The notes beneath the pieces are model-generated. The model saw only the letters and a list, made by a program, of their open reading frames with translations, was not told the origin of the DNA and did not search any database. This document shows positions 52,697 to 62,006 of a stretch of DNA of 64,000 bases, in pieces. The translations under genes were made by a program, and so were the position numbers. The stretch lies in contig NZ_CP041091.1 in assembly GCF_006494815.1 (NCBI RefSeq), forward strand, positions 3,734,501 through 3,798,500, read 5' to 3'. Each line of letters starts with the position of its first letter. Within the stretch, counting starts at the first letter, position 1. The stretch comes from Nocardioides sambongensis (GTDB taxonomy: Bacteria; Actinomycetota; Actinomycetes; Propionibacteriales; Nocardioidaceae).

Positions 52697-54580
52697 TCAC
52701 GGCGTGACGATCGCGAAGTCCGGGTCGGGGGCGTCGATGTAGCCCCGGAGCCGGTTCAGCGCCTCGACGTCGCCGGAGAGTTGCGCGCCGGCCGTCGTCG
52801 GATCGGCCGCGGTGAGCGCGGCGAAGAGCTGCGGTGCGGGGACGGTGAGGGTCACGTCCGCAGGGCTCGCGGCACCGGCGGCGGTGTGGGTGAGCACCCC
52901 GTTGCGCAGCAGCACCCGGTAGGTGGTGTCAGCATCCGGCAGCACCACGTCGAGGTTGATGGTGTCGTGCCAGGACCCCGGGCCGTCGATCTGGCAGGCG
53001 ATCGCGTCGAAGATCTGCGGCGGTGTCAGCTGCGCCAGGGTGTCGGCCGACCTGCTGGAGACGGGGGTGCCGAAGTTGCCGTGCCGCAGCTCGTGGGCGC
53101 CGGCGAGGTAGACGTTGCGCCAGGTGCCGTTCTCCGAGCCGTAGCCGAGCTGCTCCAGGGCGTCGGCGAGCAGTTCCTTGGCATCCGCGTTGTCCGGCTC
53201 GGCGTACACGACGTGGCTGACCACCTCCGCGACCCAGCGCAGGTCACCGTCGGCGAAGGACTGCCGGGCCCGGTCGAGTACGGCGGCGGCCCCGCCCATG
53301 TACTCCACGTACCGCTTGCCCTGCTCCTCGGGCGGATGCTGCCAGAGGTGGGCCGGGTTGCCGTCGAACCAGCCCATGTAGCGCTGGTAGATCGCCTTCA
53401 CGTTGTGGCTGACCGATCCGTAGTAGCCGCGCGCGTGCCATGCGTTCTCCAGGGCCGGAGGGAGCTCCATCATCTCGGCGATCTCGGACCCGATGAACCC
53501 CTTGTTCAGCAGGCGCAGCGTCTGGTCGTGCATGAACGCGTAGAGATCGCGCTGCAGCGAGAGGAACTCCACGATCCGCTCGTTGCCCCACATCGGCCAG
53601 TGGTGCGGGGAGAAGATGGTGTCGGCCTGGTGCCCGAAGAGGTCGATCATCTCCTGGAGGTAGTGGGCCCAGGCGTGCGCGTCCCGCACCTCCGCGCCGC
53701 GCAGCGTCAGCAGGTTGTGCTGGGTGTGGGTGGCGTTCTCGGCCACGCACAGCGCCCGGTGCTCGGGCAGGAAGAAGTGCATCTCCGCCGGGGCCTCCGT
53801 GCCCGGCGCGAGCTGGAACACCATCCGCAGGCCGTCGATGGTGTGCTCCTGACCGGTCTCGGTGATCTCGATCGTGGGGGTCACCAGCGTGATCGCGCCG
53901 GTGGAGTTGGTCTGCCCCAGGCCGACGCCGACCTGGCCGCGGGGACTGCGTTCGAGCACCGTGCCGTACATGTACGCGATCCGGCGGGCCATCGCCCCGC
54001 CGGCGTAGACCCACTCGGTGACCAGGTGCTCGACGAATCCCTCAGGAGCGACCACCGGGCAGCGGCCGGCGTCCACGTCCTCCTGACTGGTCACGCCGCG
54101 CACGCCGCCGTAGTGGTCGGCGTGGCAGTGGGTGTAGACGACACCGGTCACCGGGCGCTCGCCGCGGTGCTGGCGATAGAGGGCGAGGGCCGCCGCGGCG
54201 GTCTCGGCCGAGACCAGCGGGTCCACCGCGATCACTCCCGAGTCGCCCTCGATCAGGGTGAGGTTCGAGGCGTCGAAGCCGCGGACCTGGTAGACGAGGT
54301 CGGGGATCACCTCGTAGAGGCCCTGCATCGAGGTGAGGGTGGACTGCCGCCACAGGCTCGGATGCACCGTGTCGGGCGCGTCGCCACCCAGGAACGCGTA
54401 GGAGTCGTTGTCCCAGACCACGCGGCCGTCCGCGTCCCGCACGACGCAGGTCTCGGCGGTGCCGATCAGGCCGCGCTGGGCGTCCTCGAAGTCGGTGGTG
54501 TCGTGGAACGGAAGCGCGGCGGAGGCCGCGGCGTGCTGGCTGACGATCGAGCTGACGGGATCCTTCGGGTGCTGGCTCAT
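52697..54580 (-). CDS. Alkyl sulfatase (SdsA-like, MBL fold plus SCP2-like domain)
   Basis: 627 residues; hydrolyses primary or secondary alkyl sulfates to alcohol and sulfate. MBL-fold catalytic domain with binuclear zinc motif THCHADHYGG (His151, His153, Asp155, His156) and later AENATHTQHNLLTLRGA and FSPHHWPMWG; a helical dimerisation domain (QHPPEEQGKRYVEYMGGA); a C-terminal sterol-carrier-like domain. Length and order match the family. No signal peptide is visible, so it is probably cytoplasmic here, unlike exported SdsA1. ATG 54580. It is divergent from the acyl-CoA dehydrogenase gene, and sulfate-type SulP transporters lie nearby. Confidence 0.9.
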   Translation of the reverse strand: MSQHPKDPVSSIVSQHAAASAALPFHDTTDFEDAQRGLIGTAETCVVRDADGRVVWDNDSYAFLGGDAPDTVHPSLWRQSTLTSMQGLYEVIPDLVYQVRGFDASNLTLIEGDSGVIAVDPLVSAETAAAALALYRQHRGERPVTGVVYTHCHADHYGGVRGVTSQEDVDAGRCPVVAPEGFVEHLVTEWVYAGGAMARRIAYMYGTVLERSPRGQVGVGLGQTNSTGAITLVTPTIEITETGQEHTIDGLRMVFQLAPGTEAPAEMHFFLPEHRALCVAENATHTQHNLLTLRGAEVRDAHAWAHYLQEMIDLFGHQADTIFSPHHWPMWGNERIVEFLSLQRDLYAFMHDQTLRLLNKGFIGSEIAEMMELPPALENAWHARGYYGSVSHNVKAIYQRYMGWFDGNPAHLWQHPPEEQGKRYVEYMGGAAAVLDRARQSFADGDLRWVAEVVSHVVYAEPDNADAKELLADALEQLGYGSENGTWRNVYLAGAHELRHGNFGTPVSSRSADTLAQLTPPQIFDAIACQIDGPGSWHDTINLDVVLPDADTTYRVLLRNGVLTHTAAGAASPADVTLTVPAPQLFAALTAADPTTAGAQLSGDVEALNRLRGYIDAPDPDFAIVTP

Positions 54581-54753
54581 GCTGCCATCCGACCGGGATC
54601 GGCGCCGGTGGTCAAGAGCTCCGGAGGACGCGCCCACTCGGTGAGGGAGCGGGGGCGGACGCCGAGGCCGGGCGCGTTGCCGACACGAGGACTCGGCGCC
54701 ATGATCGGACCACCGGTCCGACCCTCCGGCCACCCGACCAGGAAGTGACCCCA

Positions 54754-55920
54754 ATGCCACGCACCCCCCTCGAGCTCTTCGACGTCGACCACCTCCTGAC
54801 CGAGGAGGAGGTCGCGATGCGCGACACCGTCCGCTCCTTCCTCGAGGCGAAGGTCAGGCCGCACCTCGCCGACTGGTACGAGTCCGCCACCATCCCGGTC
54901 CGGGAGCTGGCGCCCGCGCTCGGCGAGCTGGGTGTGCTCGGGATGCACCTCGAGGGCTACGGGTGCGCCGGCACCAGCGCCACGGCGTACGGGCTGGCCT
55001 GCCTGGAGCTGGAGGCCGCCGATTCCGGCCTGCGCTCCCTGGTCTCGGTGCAGGGTTCGCTGGCGATGTTCGCCATCCGGCGGTGGGGCTCGGAGGAGCA
55101 GCGCGAGACCTGGCTGCCCCGGATGGCCGCGGGCGAGGCGATCGGCTGCTTCGGCCTGACCGAGCCGGACTTCGGCTCCGACCCGGCGGGCATGCGCACC
55201 CGCGCCGTGCGCGACGGCGACGGCTGGGTGCTCGACGGCACCAAGATGTGGATCACCAACGGGTCGGTCGCCGACATCGCGGTGGTGTGGGCGCAGACCG
55301 AGGAGGGGATCCGCGGCTTCGTCGTGCCCACCGACACCCCCGGCTTCTCCGCGCCGGAGATCAAGAAGAAGATGTCGCTGCGGGCCTCGGTCACCAGCGA
55401 GCTGGTGCTCGAGGGGGTCCGCCTGCCCGCCGCCGCCGCGTTCCCCGAGGTGCGCGGCCTCACGGGGCCGCTGTCGTGCCTGAACGAGGCACGGTTCGGC
55501 ATCGTCTTCGGCGCCCTCGGCGCGGCCCGCGACTGCCTCGACACGGCCCTCGCGTACGCCGGCCAGCGCGACATCTTCGACCGGCCGCTGTCGTCGTACC
55601 AGCTCACCCAGGCCAAGCTCGCGGACATGAGCCTCGAGCTCGGGAAGGGCATGCTGCTCGCCCTGCACCTCGGACGGCTCAAGGACGCCGGAGCGCTGCG
55701 GCCCGAGCAGGTCAGCCTGGGCAAGCTGAACAGCGTCCGCGAGGCGATCGCGATCGCGCGGGAGTGCCGCACCATCCTCGGCGCCGCCGGGATCACGCTG
55801 GAATATCCGGTGATGCGGCACGCCAACAACCTGGAGTCGGTGTTGACCTACGAGGGGACCAGCGAGGTGCACCAGCTGGTGATCGGGCGGGCGCTGACCG
55901 GCGAGGCCGCCTTCCGCTGA
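54754..55920 (+). CDS. Acyl-CoA dehydrogenase, glutaryl-CoA dehydrogenase type
   Basis: 388 residues. Pattern typical of glutaryl-CoA dehydrogenase: GYGCAGTSATAYGLACLELE, SVQGSLAMFAI, AIGCFGLTEPDFGSDPAGM, MWITNGSVADIAVVWA, SLRASVTSELVLEGV and the catalytic Glu367 in TYEGTSEVHQLVIGRALTG. It would oxidise and decarboxylate glutaryl-CoA to crotonyl-CoA (lysine/tryptophan degradation). ATG 54754 follows AGGAAG; GTG 54745 overlaps that site. Followed by an MFS gene 39 bases on with its own promoter. Confidence 0.85.
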   Translation: MPRTPLELFDVDHLLTEEEVAMRDTVRSFLEAKVRPHLADWYESATIPVRELAPALGELGVLGMHLEGYGCAGTSATAYGLACLELEAADSGLRSLVSVQGSLAMFAIRRWGSEEQRETWLPRMAAGEAIGCFGLTEPDFGSDPAGMRTRAVRDGDGWVLDGTKMWITNGSVADIAVVWAQTEEGIRGFVVPTDTPGFSAPEIKKKMSLRASVTSELVLEGVRLPAAAAFPEVRGLTGPLSCLNEARFGIVFGALGAARDCLDTALAYAGQRDIFDRPLSSYQLTQAKLADMSLELGKGMLLALHLGRLKDAGALRPEQVSLGKLNSVREAIAIARECRTILGAAGITLEYPVMRHANNLESVLTYEGTSEVHQLVIGRALTGEAAFR

Positions 55921-55946
55921 CGAGGGCCGTGGGGTTGTCGTCGTAC

Positions 55947-55952
55947 TAGGGT
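55947..55952 (+). promoter_or_regulatory. -10 box (TAGGGT) for leaderless MFS mRNA
   Basis: TAGGGT ends 7 bases before GTG 55960; no ribosome site is present. Consistent with a leaderless transcript starting at GTG. Confidence 0.45.
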
Positions 55953-55959
55953 CGGCGGT

Positions 55960-57561
55960 GTGGCAGACCTCCGACGGCAGTCCGACGGGCCGGCGGCGAG
56001 CGGCTCCGCGACGGGGTCGGTGCTCTTCTCGCTGATCCTGATCGCTGCGGTGGCCAACCTGAACCTGTCGGTGGCGAACGTCGCGCTCCCCTCGATCGGC
56101 CGTGCCCTCGACGCCTCCCAGGTGCAGCTCAACCTGGTCGCCGTCGGCTATTCGCTGGGGCTGGCGGCCTCGGTCCTCTACTTCGGCGCGATCGGCGACC
56201 GCTACGGGCGTCGCCGGATGCTGCTCATCGGCACCGGCGCCACGATCCCGTTCAGCCTGGTGGCGGCGTGGGCGCCGTCCACCGAGGTCCTCTTCGTCGC
56301 CCGGCTGGGCGGGGGACTCTGCGCCGGCATGGCCTTCCCGACGACCCTGGCCCTGATCTCCGCGCTCTGGGTGGGCCCCGCGCGGACCCGGGCGATCGCG
56401 CTGTGGTCCGGCATCGGCGCGGCGTTCGCCGTGCTCGGGCCCCTGGCGGCCGGATGGTCGGTCACCCACTTCTGGTGGGGCTCGGTCTTCCTGCTCACCC
56501 TCCCGCTGGCCGTGGTGGCGCTGGTGATGGCGTGGCGGCTGGTGCCCGCGCACGTCAACGAGAGCACCGAGCCGGTCGACAACCTCAGCGGGATCGTCTC
56601 GGTGCTGATGGTGGGTGCCCTGGTGCTCGGGATCAACCTGCTCGCCGCGCCCGACAGCGGACCGACGGCCGCGATCCTGTTCGCGACCGCGCTGGGCGCC
56701 GGGGTCTGGTTCGTGCTGCGGCAGCGCCGCGTCCCGCACCCCTTGTACGACCTGGTGCTCGCCGCCCGCCCCACCTTCTGGGTCGCCGGGTGCGCCGGCC
56801 TGATCATCTTCGGCGCCCTGATGGGCGCGATGTACATCGGTCAGCAGTTCATGCAGAACGTCCTCGGCTACAGCAGCACCCAGTCCGGCGCCGCGATCCT
56901 CCCGGCGGCGGTCCTGATGGTGCTCATCGCGCCCCGGTCCGCGCACCTGGTCGAGCGGATCGGGTCACGCGCGACGATGCTGACCGGCTACGGCTTCGTG
57001 CTGCTCGGCTTCCTGGTGATGCTGCTCCTTTGGAAGGAGGACATCAGCTACTGGCCGGTCGCCCTCGGCTACGCACTGGTGGGCATCGGAGTGGGCCTGT
57101 CCGGGACCCCGGCGTCGAACTCGCTGACCGGCTCCGTGCCGCAGTCGCGGGCGGGGATGGCCTCGGCGACAGCCGACCTCCAGCGCGACCTGGGCGGTGC
57201 GGTGATGCAGTCCGTCCTGGGCGCACTGCTCGCCGCCGGGTATGCCACGTCGATGGCCGACGCGATCGCCGGCTCGTCGAAGGAGGTCACCGCCGACACC
57301 CAGGCGACGCTGGAGAAGTCGTTCGCCGGTGCCCAGGCGATCGCGGCCCGCTATCCGGACCATGCCGACCAGATCGAGGCGGCCGCACGGGCCTCGTTCC
57401 TCGCCGGGGACGAGCGCGCCTACCTGGCGGGGATCGCCGCCGTCCTGGTCGGCTCCGCCCTGGTCCTCCTGTTCTTCCCCCGACACGCCCGCGAGCTGGA
57501 GATCCGCGCCGAGGTCCAGGCGTCCTCCGGAGCGGGACCTGACGACACCGCCCACCCCTGA
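55960..57561 (+). CDS. MFS transporter, DHA2 (14-TM) drug exporter type
   Basis: 533 residues with about 14 TM helices. Motif A is in the loop GAIGDRYGRRRMLLIG; motif C region GIGVGLSGTPASNSLTGSVP in the second half; DHA2-like LSVANVALPSIGRALDA at the start. A proton-driven exporter of small hydrophobic compounds. GTG 55960 (GTG 55958 is out of frame) is placed 7 bases after a TAGGGT box. Its stop lies 10 bases from the convergent SulP stop. A hydrophilic loop of about 80 residues before the last helix is somewhat long. Substrate unknown. Confidence 0.88.
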   Translation: MADLRRQSDGPAASGSATGSVLFSLILIAAVANLNLSVANVALPSIGRALDASQVQLNLVAVGYSLGLAASVLYFGAIGDRYGRRRMLLIGTGATIPFSLVAAWAPSTEVLFVARLGGGLCAGMAFPTTLALISALWVGPARTRAIALWSGIGAAFAVLGPLAAGWSVTHFWWGSVFLLTLPLAVVALVMAWRLVPAHVNESTEPVDNLSGIVSVLMVGALVLGINLLAAPDSGPTAAILFATALGAGVWFVLRQRRVPHPLYDLVLAARPTFWVAGCAGLIIFGALMGAMYIGQQFMQNVLGYSSTQSGAAILPAAVLMVLIAPRSAHLVERIGSRATMLTGYGFVLLGFLVMLLLWKEDISYWPVALGYALVGIGVGLSGTPASNSLTGSVPQSRAGMASATADLQRDLGGAVMQSVLGALLAAGYATSMADAIAGSSKEVTADTQATLEKSFAGAQAIAARYPDHADQIEAAARASFLAGDERAYLAGIAAVLVGSALVLLFFPRHARELEIRAEVQASSGAGPDDTAHP

Positions 57562-57571
57562 GCTCCGCCGA

Positions 57572-59316
57572 TCAGCTCCGGGTGCCGTCACCCTCGGGGG
57601 ATCGGTGCGGACCGATGACCGAGCGGCCCGCACCGCCTCGCGGACGGTCACGTGGACCACCTCGGGGCGGGTCAGTGCGTCGAGGCCGCGCTCGCGCAGC
57701 TCGGCGAGGACGGTCGGGCTGACCCGTGCCAGGTGGAGGGCCACCCCGAGCGTGGTGAGCTCGTCGACCAGCTGCTCGATGCCGTCGGTGGCGGTGACGT
57801 CGAGGGTGCTGACGGTGTCGCAGTCGAGCACCACGGCGTCCGGGGTCGGGTCGGCCGCGTAGACGGCCCCGATCACCGCGTCGTGGAACTCCGAGGTGTT
57901 GGCGAACGAGGGCGACGCCGCGGACCGCAGTACGACGACCCCGGGCACCCGCTGCGCGTCGGGAGCGGCATCGCGCTCCACGTAGGCGTCGCTGTCCGCG
58001 AGGTACCCGAGCTCGACCACCGGCGACTGAGCCGCCCGGGCGGTCACCATGAAGACCGCGACGACCACACCGAAGAAGAGCCCCTGGACCTCGCCGAGGG
58101 TCATCGTGACCAGCGCCGCGGCCAGGGCGGCCCAGAACTCGAAGCGGGCCGTGCGCCACAGCCGCGGCCACATCCGCGGTCGCACCAGGGAGCCGACGGC
58201 GTGGATCACGATGGCGGCGATGGTGGCGTCGGCCAGGTCCTCGAAGAACCAGGTCAGCGCGATCAGCGTGACCGCCACCGCCACGCCGGTGAACAGGGTG
58301 GAGTACTGCGTCTTGACCCCGACGTCGAACTTGAGCTTGGTGCGGGACAGGCTGCCGTTGACGGTGAAGCCGCCGAACAGTCCGGCGGCGATGTTGGCGC
58401 CGCCGAGCGCGACGAACTCCTGGTCGGGGTCGATGCGGTAGTGCCGCCGGGCGGCGAACGTCCGGCCGCCCGACAACGTCTCGGCGTAGGCGACCACCAT
58501 CATCCCGAACGCGCCCGGCAGGAGCTGGCCGATCAGACCCAGGTCGACGTCGGGGACGTCGAGCGTGGGGAACCCCGACGGCACCTCGCCGATGACGGCG
58601 ACCCCGTGGTCGTCCAGGTCGAACAGGAAGACCAGCAGCACGCTGATCGCGACCACGACCAGGGCGGCCGGGATCTTGGGGGAGACGCGGCGAAGGACGG
58701 CCAGGACGAGGTACGACCCGGCTCCGATCAGGAAGGTCAGACCGTCGGTCTGGTCGAGGCCGCGGACCACCTCGACCACGCTCTCGAAGAAGTTCAGGTC
58801 ACCGTCGATGCCGAAGCCGAGGAGCTTCGGCACCTGGCCGATGATGATGTTGAGCGCCAGGCCGGCCACGAATCCGTCCAGGACCGGCTTGGAGATGAAG
58901 TTGTTGATCGTGCCGAGCCGCAGCAGGCCCGCGGCGAGCGCCATCACCCCGACGATGACGGCGAGTGCGCTGGTCGCCGCGATCCAGTCGGCGCTGTTGT
59001 CGCCGAGGCCCAGCCCGGCGACAGTGGCGGCCGACATGATGGCCAGGGCGGAGCTGGGCCCCACGGTCACCTCGTGGGAGGTGCCGAACAGGAAGTAGAC
59101 CGCGGTGCCCAGCACCGCCGCGTACAGGGCGGCCTCGGGCGGCATCCCGGCGATCGAGGCATAGCCGATCCCCTCCGGGACGACCATCGCCCAGGCCGTC
59201 AGCGCCGCCAGGATGTCCGGGCGGAGGAACGAGCGGCGGTAGTTCCGGGTGGCGTCGATGGCGGGCACGAACCGGGCGATCCCGGTCGGCTCCGGCGGTC
59301 GCGACAACCTCGTCAT
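57572..59316 (-). CDS. SulP-family anion transporter with STAS domain (one apparent frameshift)
   Basis: Sulfate/bicarbonate-type permease. The membrane domain begins RPDILAALTAWAMVVPEGIG with the SulP signature YASIAGMPPEAALYAAVLG; 10 or more TM helices; then a cytoplasmic STAS domain (VVVLRSAASPSFANTSEF and AVVLDCDTVSTLDVTATDG). Without correction the frame runs on antisense to the MFS gene down to 56965. A single missing base in 57610-57640 instead gives a C-terminus ending EGDGTRS at 57572 (1745+1 bases, 581 residues). ATG 59316 follows AGGGGA; ATG 59331 is an alternative. Divergent from a second SulP gene. Confidence 0.85.
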
Positions 59317-59468
59317 CGGTTCCCCTGTCATCGGAAGACGTCGTGCCCACCGACCACGCCCGGCGCGGGCTGCCGGCGGCGACGGCACGAGCATAGGACC
59401 TCCGCGGCCGACCGCTCGGCACGTCCGTCACCGCCACGGGACCCTCCCGTCGGCGGCCACGATGGCCC

Positions 59469-59474
59469 TAGGGT
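59469..59474 (+). promoter_or_regulatory. -10 box (TAGGGT) upstream of the plus-strand SulP gene
   Basis: TAGGGT lies 55 bases before GTG 59530 in the 213-base gap between the divergent SulP genes. No further gene is seen in the gap. Confidence 0.35.
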
Positions 59475-59529
59475 TGGTGTGCCGGTCCGCAGACCGGTGC
59501 GGGCAACAGGACTCCGAGGAGGTCGCCGG

Positions 59530-61268
59530 GTGACCGACGCGACCATCCACCGCCGGCGCCTTCGCGATGGCGCGGCGCGTCTGGTGCCGGTGCTCGGCTG
59601 GCTCCCGGCCTACCGCCGTGCGTGGTTGCCGCGCGACGTGATCGCGGGCGTCACCGTCTGGGCCCTGGCGGTCCCCGAGTCCATGGCGTACGCCGCGATC
59701 GCCGGCGTGCCGGTCCAGTACGGGCTCTACACCCTGCCGCTGGCGCTGCTCGGCTACGCCCTGTTCGGCTCCTGCCGGCAGCTCTTCGTCGGTCCGAGCG
59801 CGACGGTCGCCTCGATCTCGGCGGTCGCCGTCGCGGCCGTGGGGTGGGTGCGGACCCCGACCGGGTCATCGTGGCCACGGCGGTGCTCGCCCTGCTGGTC
59901 GGGGCGATCTACATCCTGTTCGGTCTGCTGCGGCTGGGGTTCGTGGCGCGGTTCTTCGCCAAACCGGTGCTGGACGGCTTCATCATCGGGCTGGGCCTGT
60001 TCATCGCGATCGGCCAGCTGCCCAAGCTGGTCGGCATCGACAAGCCCGACGGCAACACCGTCATGATCGCTCTCCGCACGGTGGCCGACCTCGGCTCCTG
60101 GCAGGGCGCCACGGTCCTGACCGGCGGGGTCGCGCTCGCCGCCCTCTTCCTGCTGGCCCGATTCGCCCCGCGGTTGCCCGGCGCCCTGATCGTCGCCGCG
60201 GCGGGCATCGTCGCGGTGCAGGTCCTGGGGCTCACCGACGACGGCGTCGAGGTGGTCGGCGACATCCCGCTCGGCTTCGATCTCGTCGCCTGGAGCGGCG
60301 TCGACCTCGACCTGGTCTGGGACCTCGTGCCCGGTGCGCTCGCCATCGTCCTGGTCGGCTTCTCCCAGTCGGTGGCGATCGCCAAGGCCTACGGGGCCAA
60401 GGGCGGCTACCGGGTCGACGCCAACCAGGAGATGATCGGCTACGGGATGGCGAACGTGGGCGCCGGGCTGCTCCAGGGATTCACCGTCACCGGCAGCCTC
60501 TCGAAGTCGGCCGCCGCCGAGGAGGCCGGCGGACGTACGCCGATCGTGCTGGTCACCACCGCGATCCTGGTCGTCCCGACCGTGCTCTTCGCCGCCGGCC
60601 TCTTCCGCGACCTGCCGGAGCCCGTGCTGGCCGCGATCGTGATCCACGCGGTCTCGGGGATGCTGGACCCCTCCGGTCCACGCAAGCTCTGGCGCGGTCA
60701 CCGCAACGAGCTGATCCTCGCCCTCGGCGCGCTCCTCGGCGTGGTGCTGATCGGGATCCCGGCCGGTGTGCTGGTCGGGGTCGGTCTGAGCTTCGCACTG
60801 CTGATCCACCGCATCGACCACCCGCACGTGGCCGAGCTCGGCCGGACCGGGGACGGGGACTACCGGGACCTGCTGCGCGACCCGTCCGCCCGCCGGTTGC
60901 CCGGCGTCCTGATCTACCGCTTCGACGCACCGCTGGTCTTCGCCAACGCGGAGACGTTCGCCGACGACGTGGACGCCGCCGTCTCGACCGCGCAGACGGC
61001 GCCGCACTCGGTGATCCTGGACTTCAGCACGATCAGCGAGGTGGACACCACCGGGATGGCGAGCCTCGTCGACCTCTGCCGCCGGTTGCGCACCCGCGGC
61101 GTCGGTCTGATCATCGCGGACCCGACCGGTCCGGTGTGGGCGCTGATGAGCGCCAACGGGGTCACCGACGTGATCGAGGAGCAGAACATCCACCACACCG
61201 TGGAGCGCGCGGTCGCCGCGGTCGAGCGGCCGCCGTCAGCGGGCGGCGACCGCGCCGACGCGGAGTGA
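59530..61268 (+). CDS. Second SulP-family anion transporter with STAS domain (one apparent frameshift)
   Basis: SulP permease: RDVIAGVTVWALAVPESMAY and AAIAGVPVQYGLYTLPLALLG form the signature; 10 or more TM helices; STAS domain with GVLIYRFDAPLVFANAETFA and VILDFSTISEVDTTGMASLV. The frame breaks near 59841-59850 (GGGGTGGGTG); one added base (1739+1) gives 579 residues. GTG 59530. It differs clearly from the divergent SulP copy, so the pair is not a recent duplication. A Ser in the STAS loop (DFSTISEVD) could be phosphorylated. Anion could be sulfate, bicarbonate or a dicarboxylate. Confidence 0.85.
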
Positions 61269-61288
61269 CGCGGGGCAGAGGATCGCGC

Positions 61289-61294
61289 TAGGGT
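61289..61294 (+). promoter_or_regulatory. -10 box (TAGGGT) upstream of hdeD-like gene
   Basis: TAGGGT 20 bases after the SulP stop and 112 bases before ATG 61407, marking a probable separate promoter for the HdeD operon. Confidence 0.35.
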
Positions 61295-61406
61295 CCGGTG
61301 CGCAGCGGCACACGGCCCCGGCGGTGCCGGGGCCCGGATGCCGTGACGTCGGGACGACGCCTCCCAGGCGCCCGTCGACGCCGCCGAACCAGGAACTGGA
61401 GTGCCG

Positions 61407-62006
61407 ATGACCGACCCCGACATCTCGACCACCGAGGTCACCGTCACGGTGCTCCCGGCCGGGTTCCGGCAGTTCGCCGCGCACTGGGGGCTGGTCCTCG
61501 GCTACGGCATCGTCACCCTGGTTCTCGGCATCGTGCTGGTCGCCTGGCCGGACGCCTCGGTCACGGTCTTCACCGCGATCATCGCGATCCAGCTGATCAT
61601 CGCGGGAGTGTTCCGGGTGATCTCCGCGCTGGCGGCCTCCGGACGCGACACCGGGATCCGGGTCCTCTCCGGCGTCATCGGCGGGTTCTCGCTCGTGGTC
61701 GGACTGCTGGTGCTGCGCGACCCGCTGCAGAGCGTGCTCGTGCTCGGCATCGTGCTCGGGGTCTTCTGGCTCGTCGCCGGCGTCGTCGACATCATGCTCG
61801 CGCTGCTCGCGCCGCCCCCGGGCGGTCGCACCTGGGAGCTGGTGACCGGTGGACTGACCGTGCTGGTCGGTGGGTTCCTGATCGTCTTCACCGAGTTCTC
61901 GCTGCACGCGCTGGTCATCTTCACCGCCATCTGGCTGATCGTCGGCGGCGCCCTGGCCATCATCGCGGCCATCGCCCTGCGGTCCTTCCGGCCGGCCGCC
62001 CGATGA
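61407..62006 (+). CDS. HdeD family membrane protein
   Basis: 199 residues with six TM helices (about WGLVLGYGIVTLVLGIVLVA, FTAIIAIQLIIAGVFRVISA, LSGVIGGFSLVVGLLVLRD and three more), the regular two-helix-repeat layout of HdeD, a membrane protein named from acid resistance in enterobacteria. Start ATG 61407 follows TGGAG; in-frame GTG 61401 is possible. The stop overlaps the next ATG by four bases (ATGA). In actinobacteria its function is unclear. Confidence 0.85.
   Translation: MTDPDISTTEVTVTVLPAGFRQFAAHWGLVLGYGIVTLVLGIVLVAWPDASVTVFTAIIAIQLIIAGVFRVISALAASGRDTGIRVLSGVIGGFSLVVGLLVLRDPLQSVLVLGIVLGVFWLVAGVVDIMLALLAPPPGGRTWELVTGGLTVLVGGFLIVFTEFSLHALVIFTAIWLIVGGALAIIAAIALRSFRPAAR

Noticed and set aside
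56965..57571. SulP C-terminal extension antisense to the MFS gene
   Set aside because: About 200 residues of Arg/Gly-rich shadow; correcting one base gives a normal STAS end at 57572.
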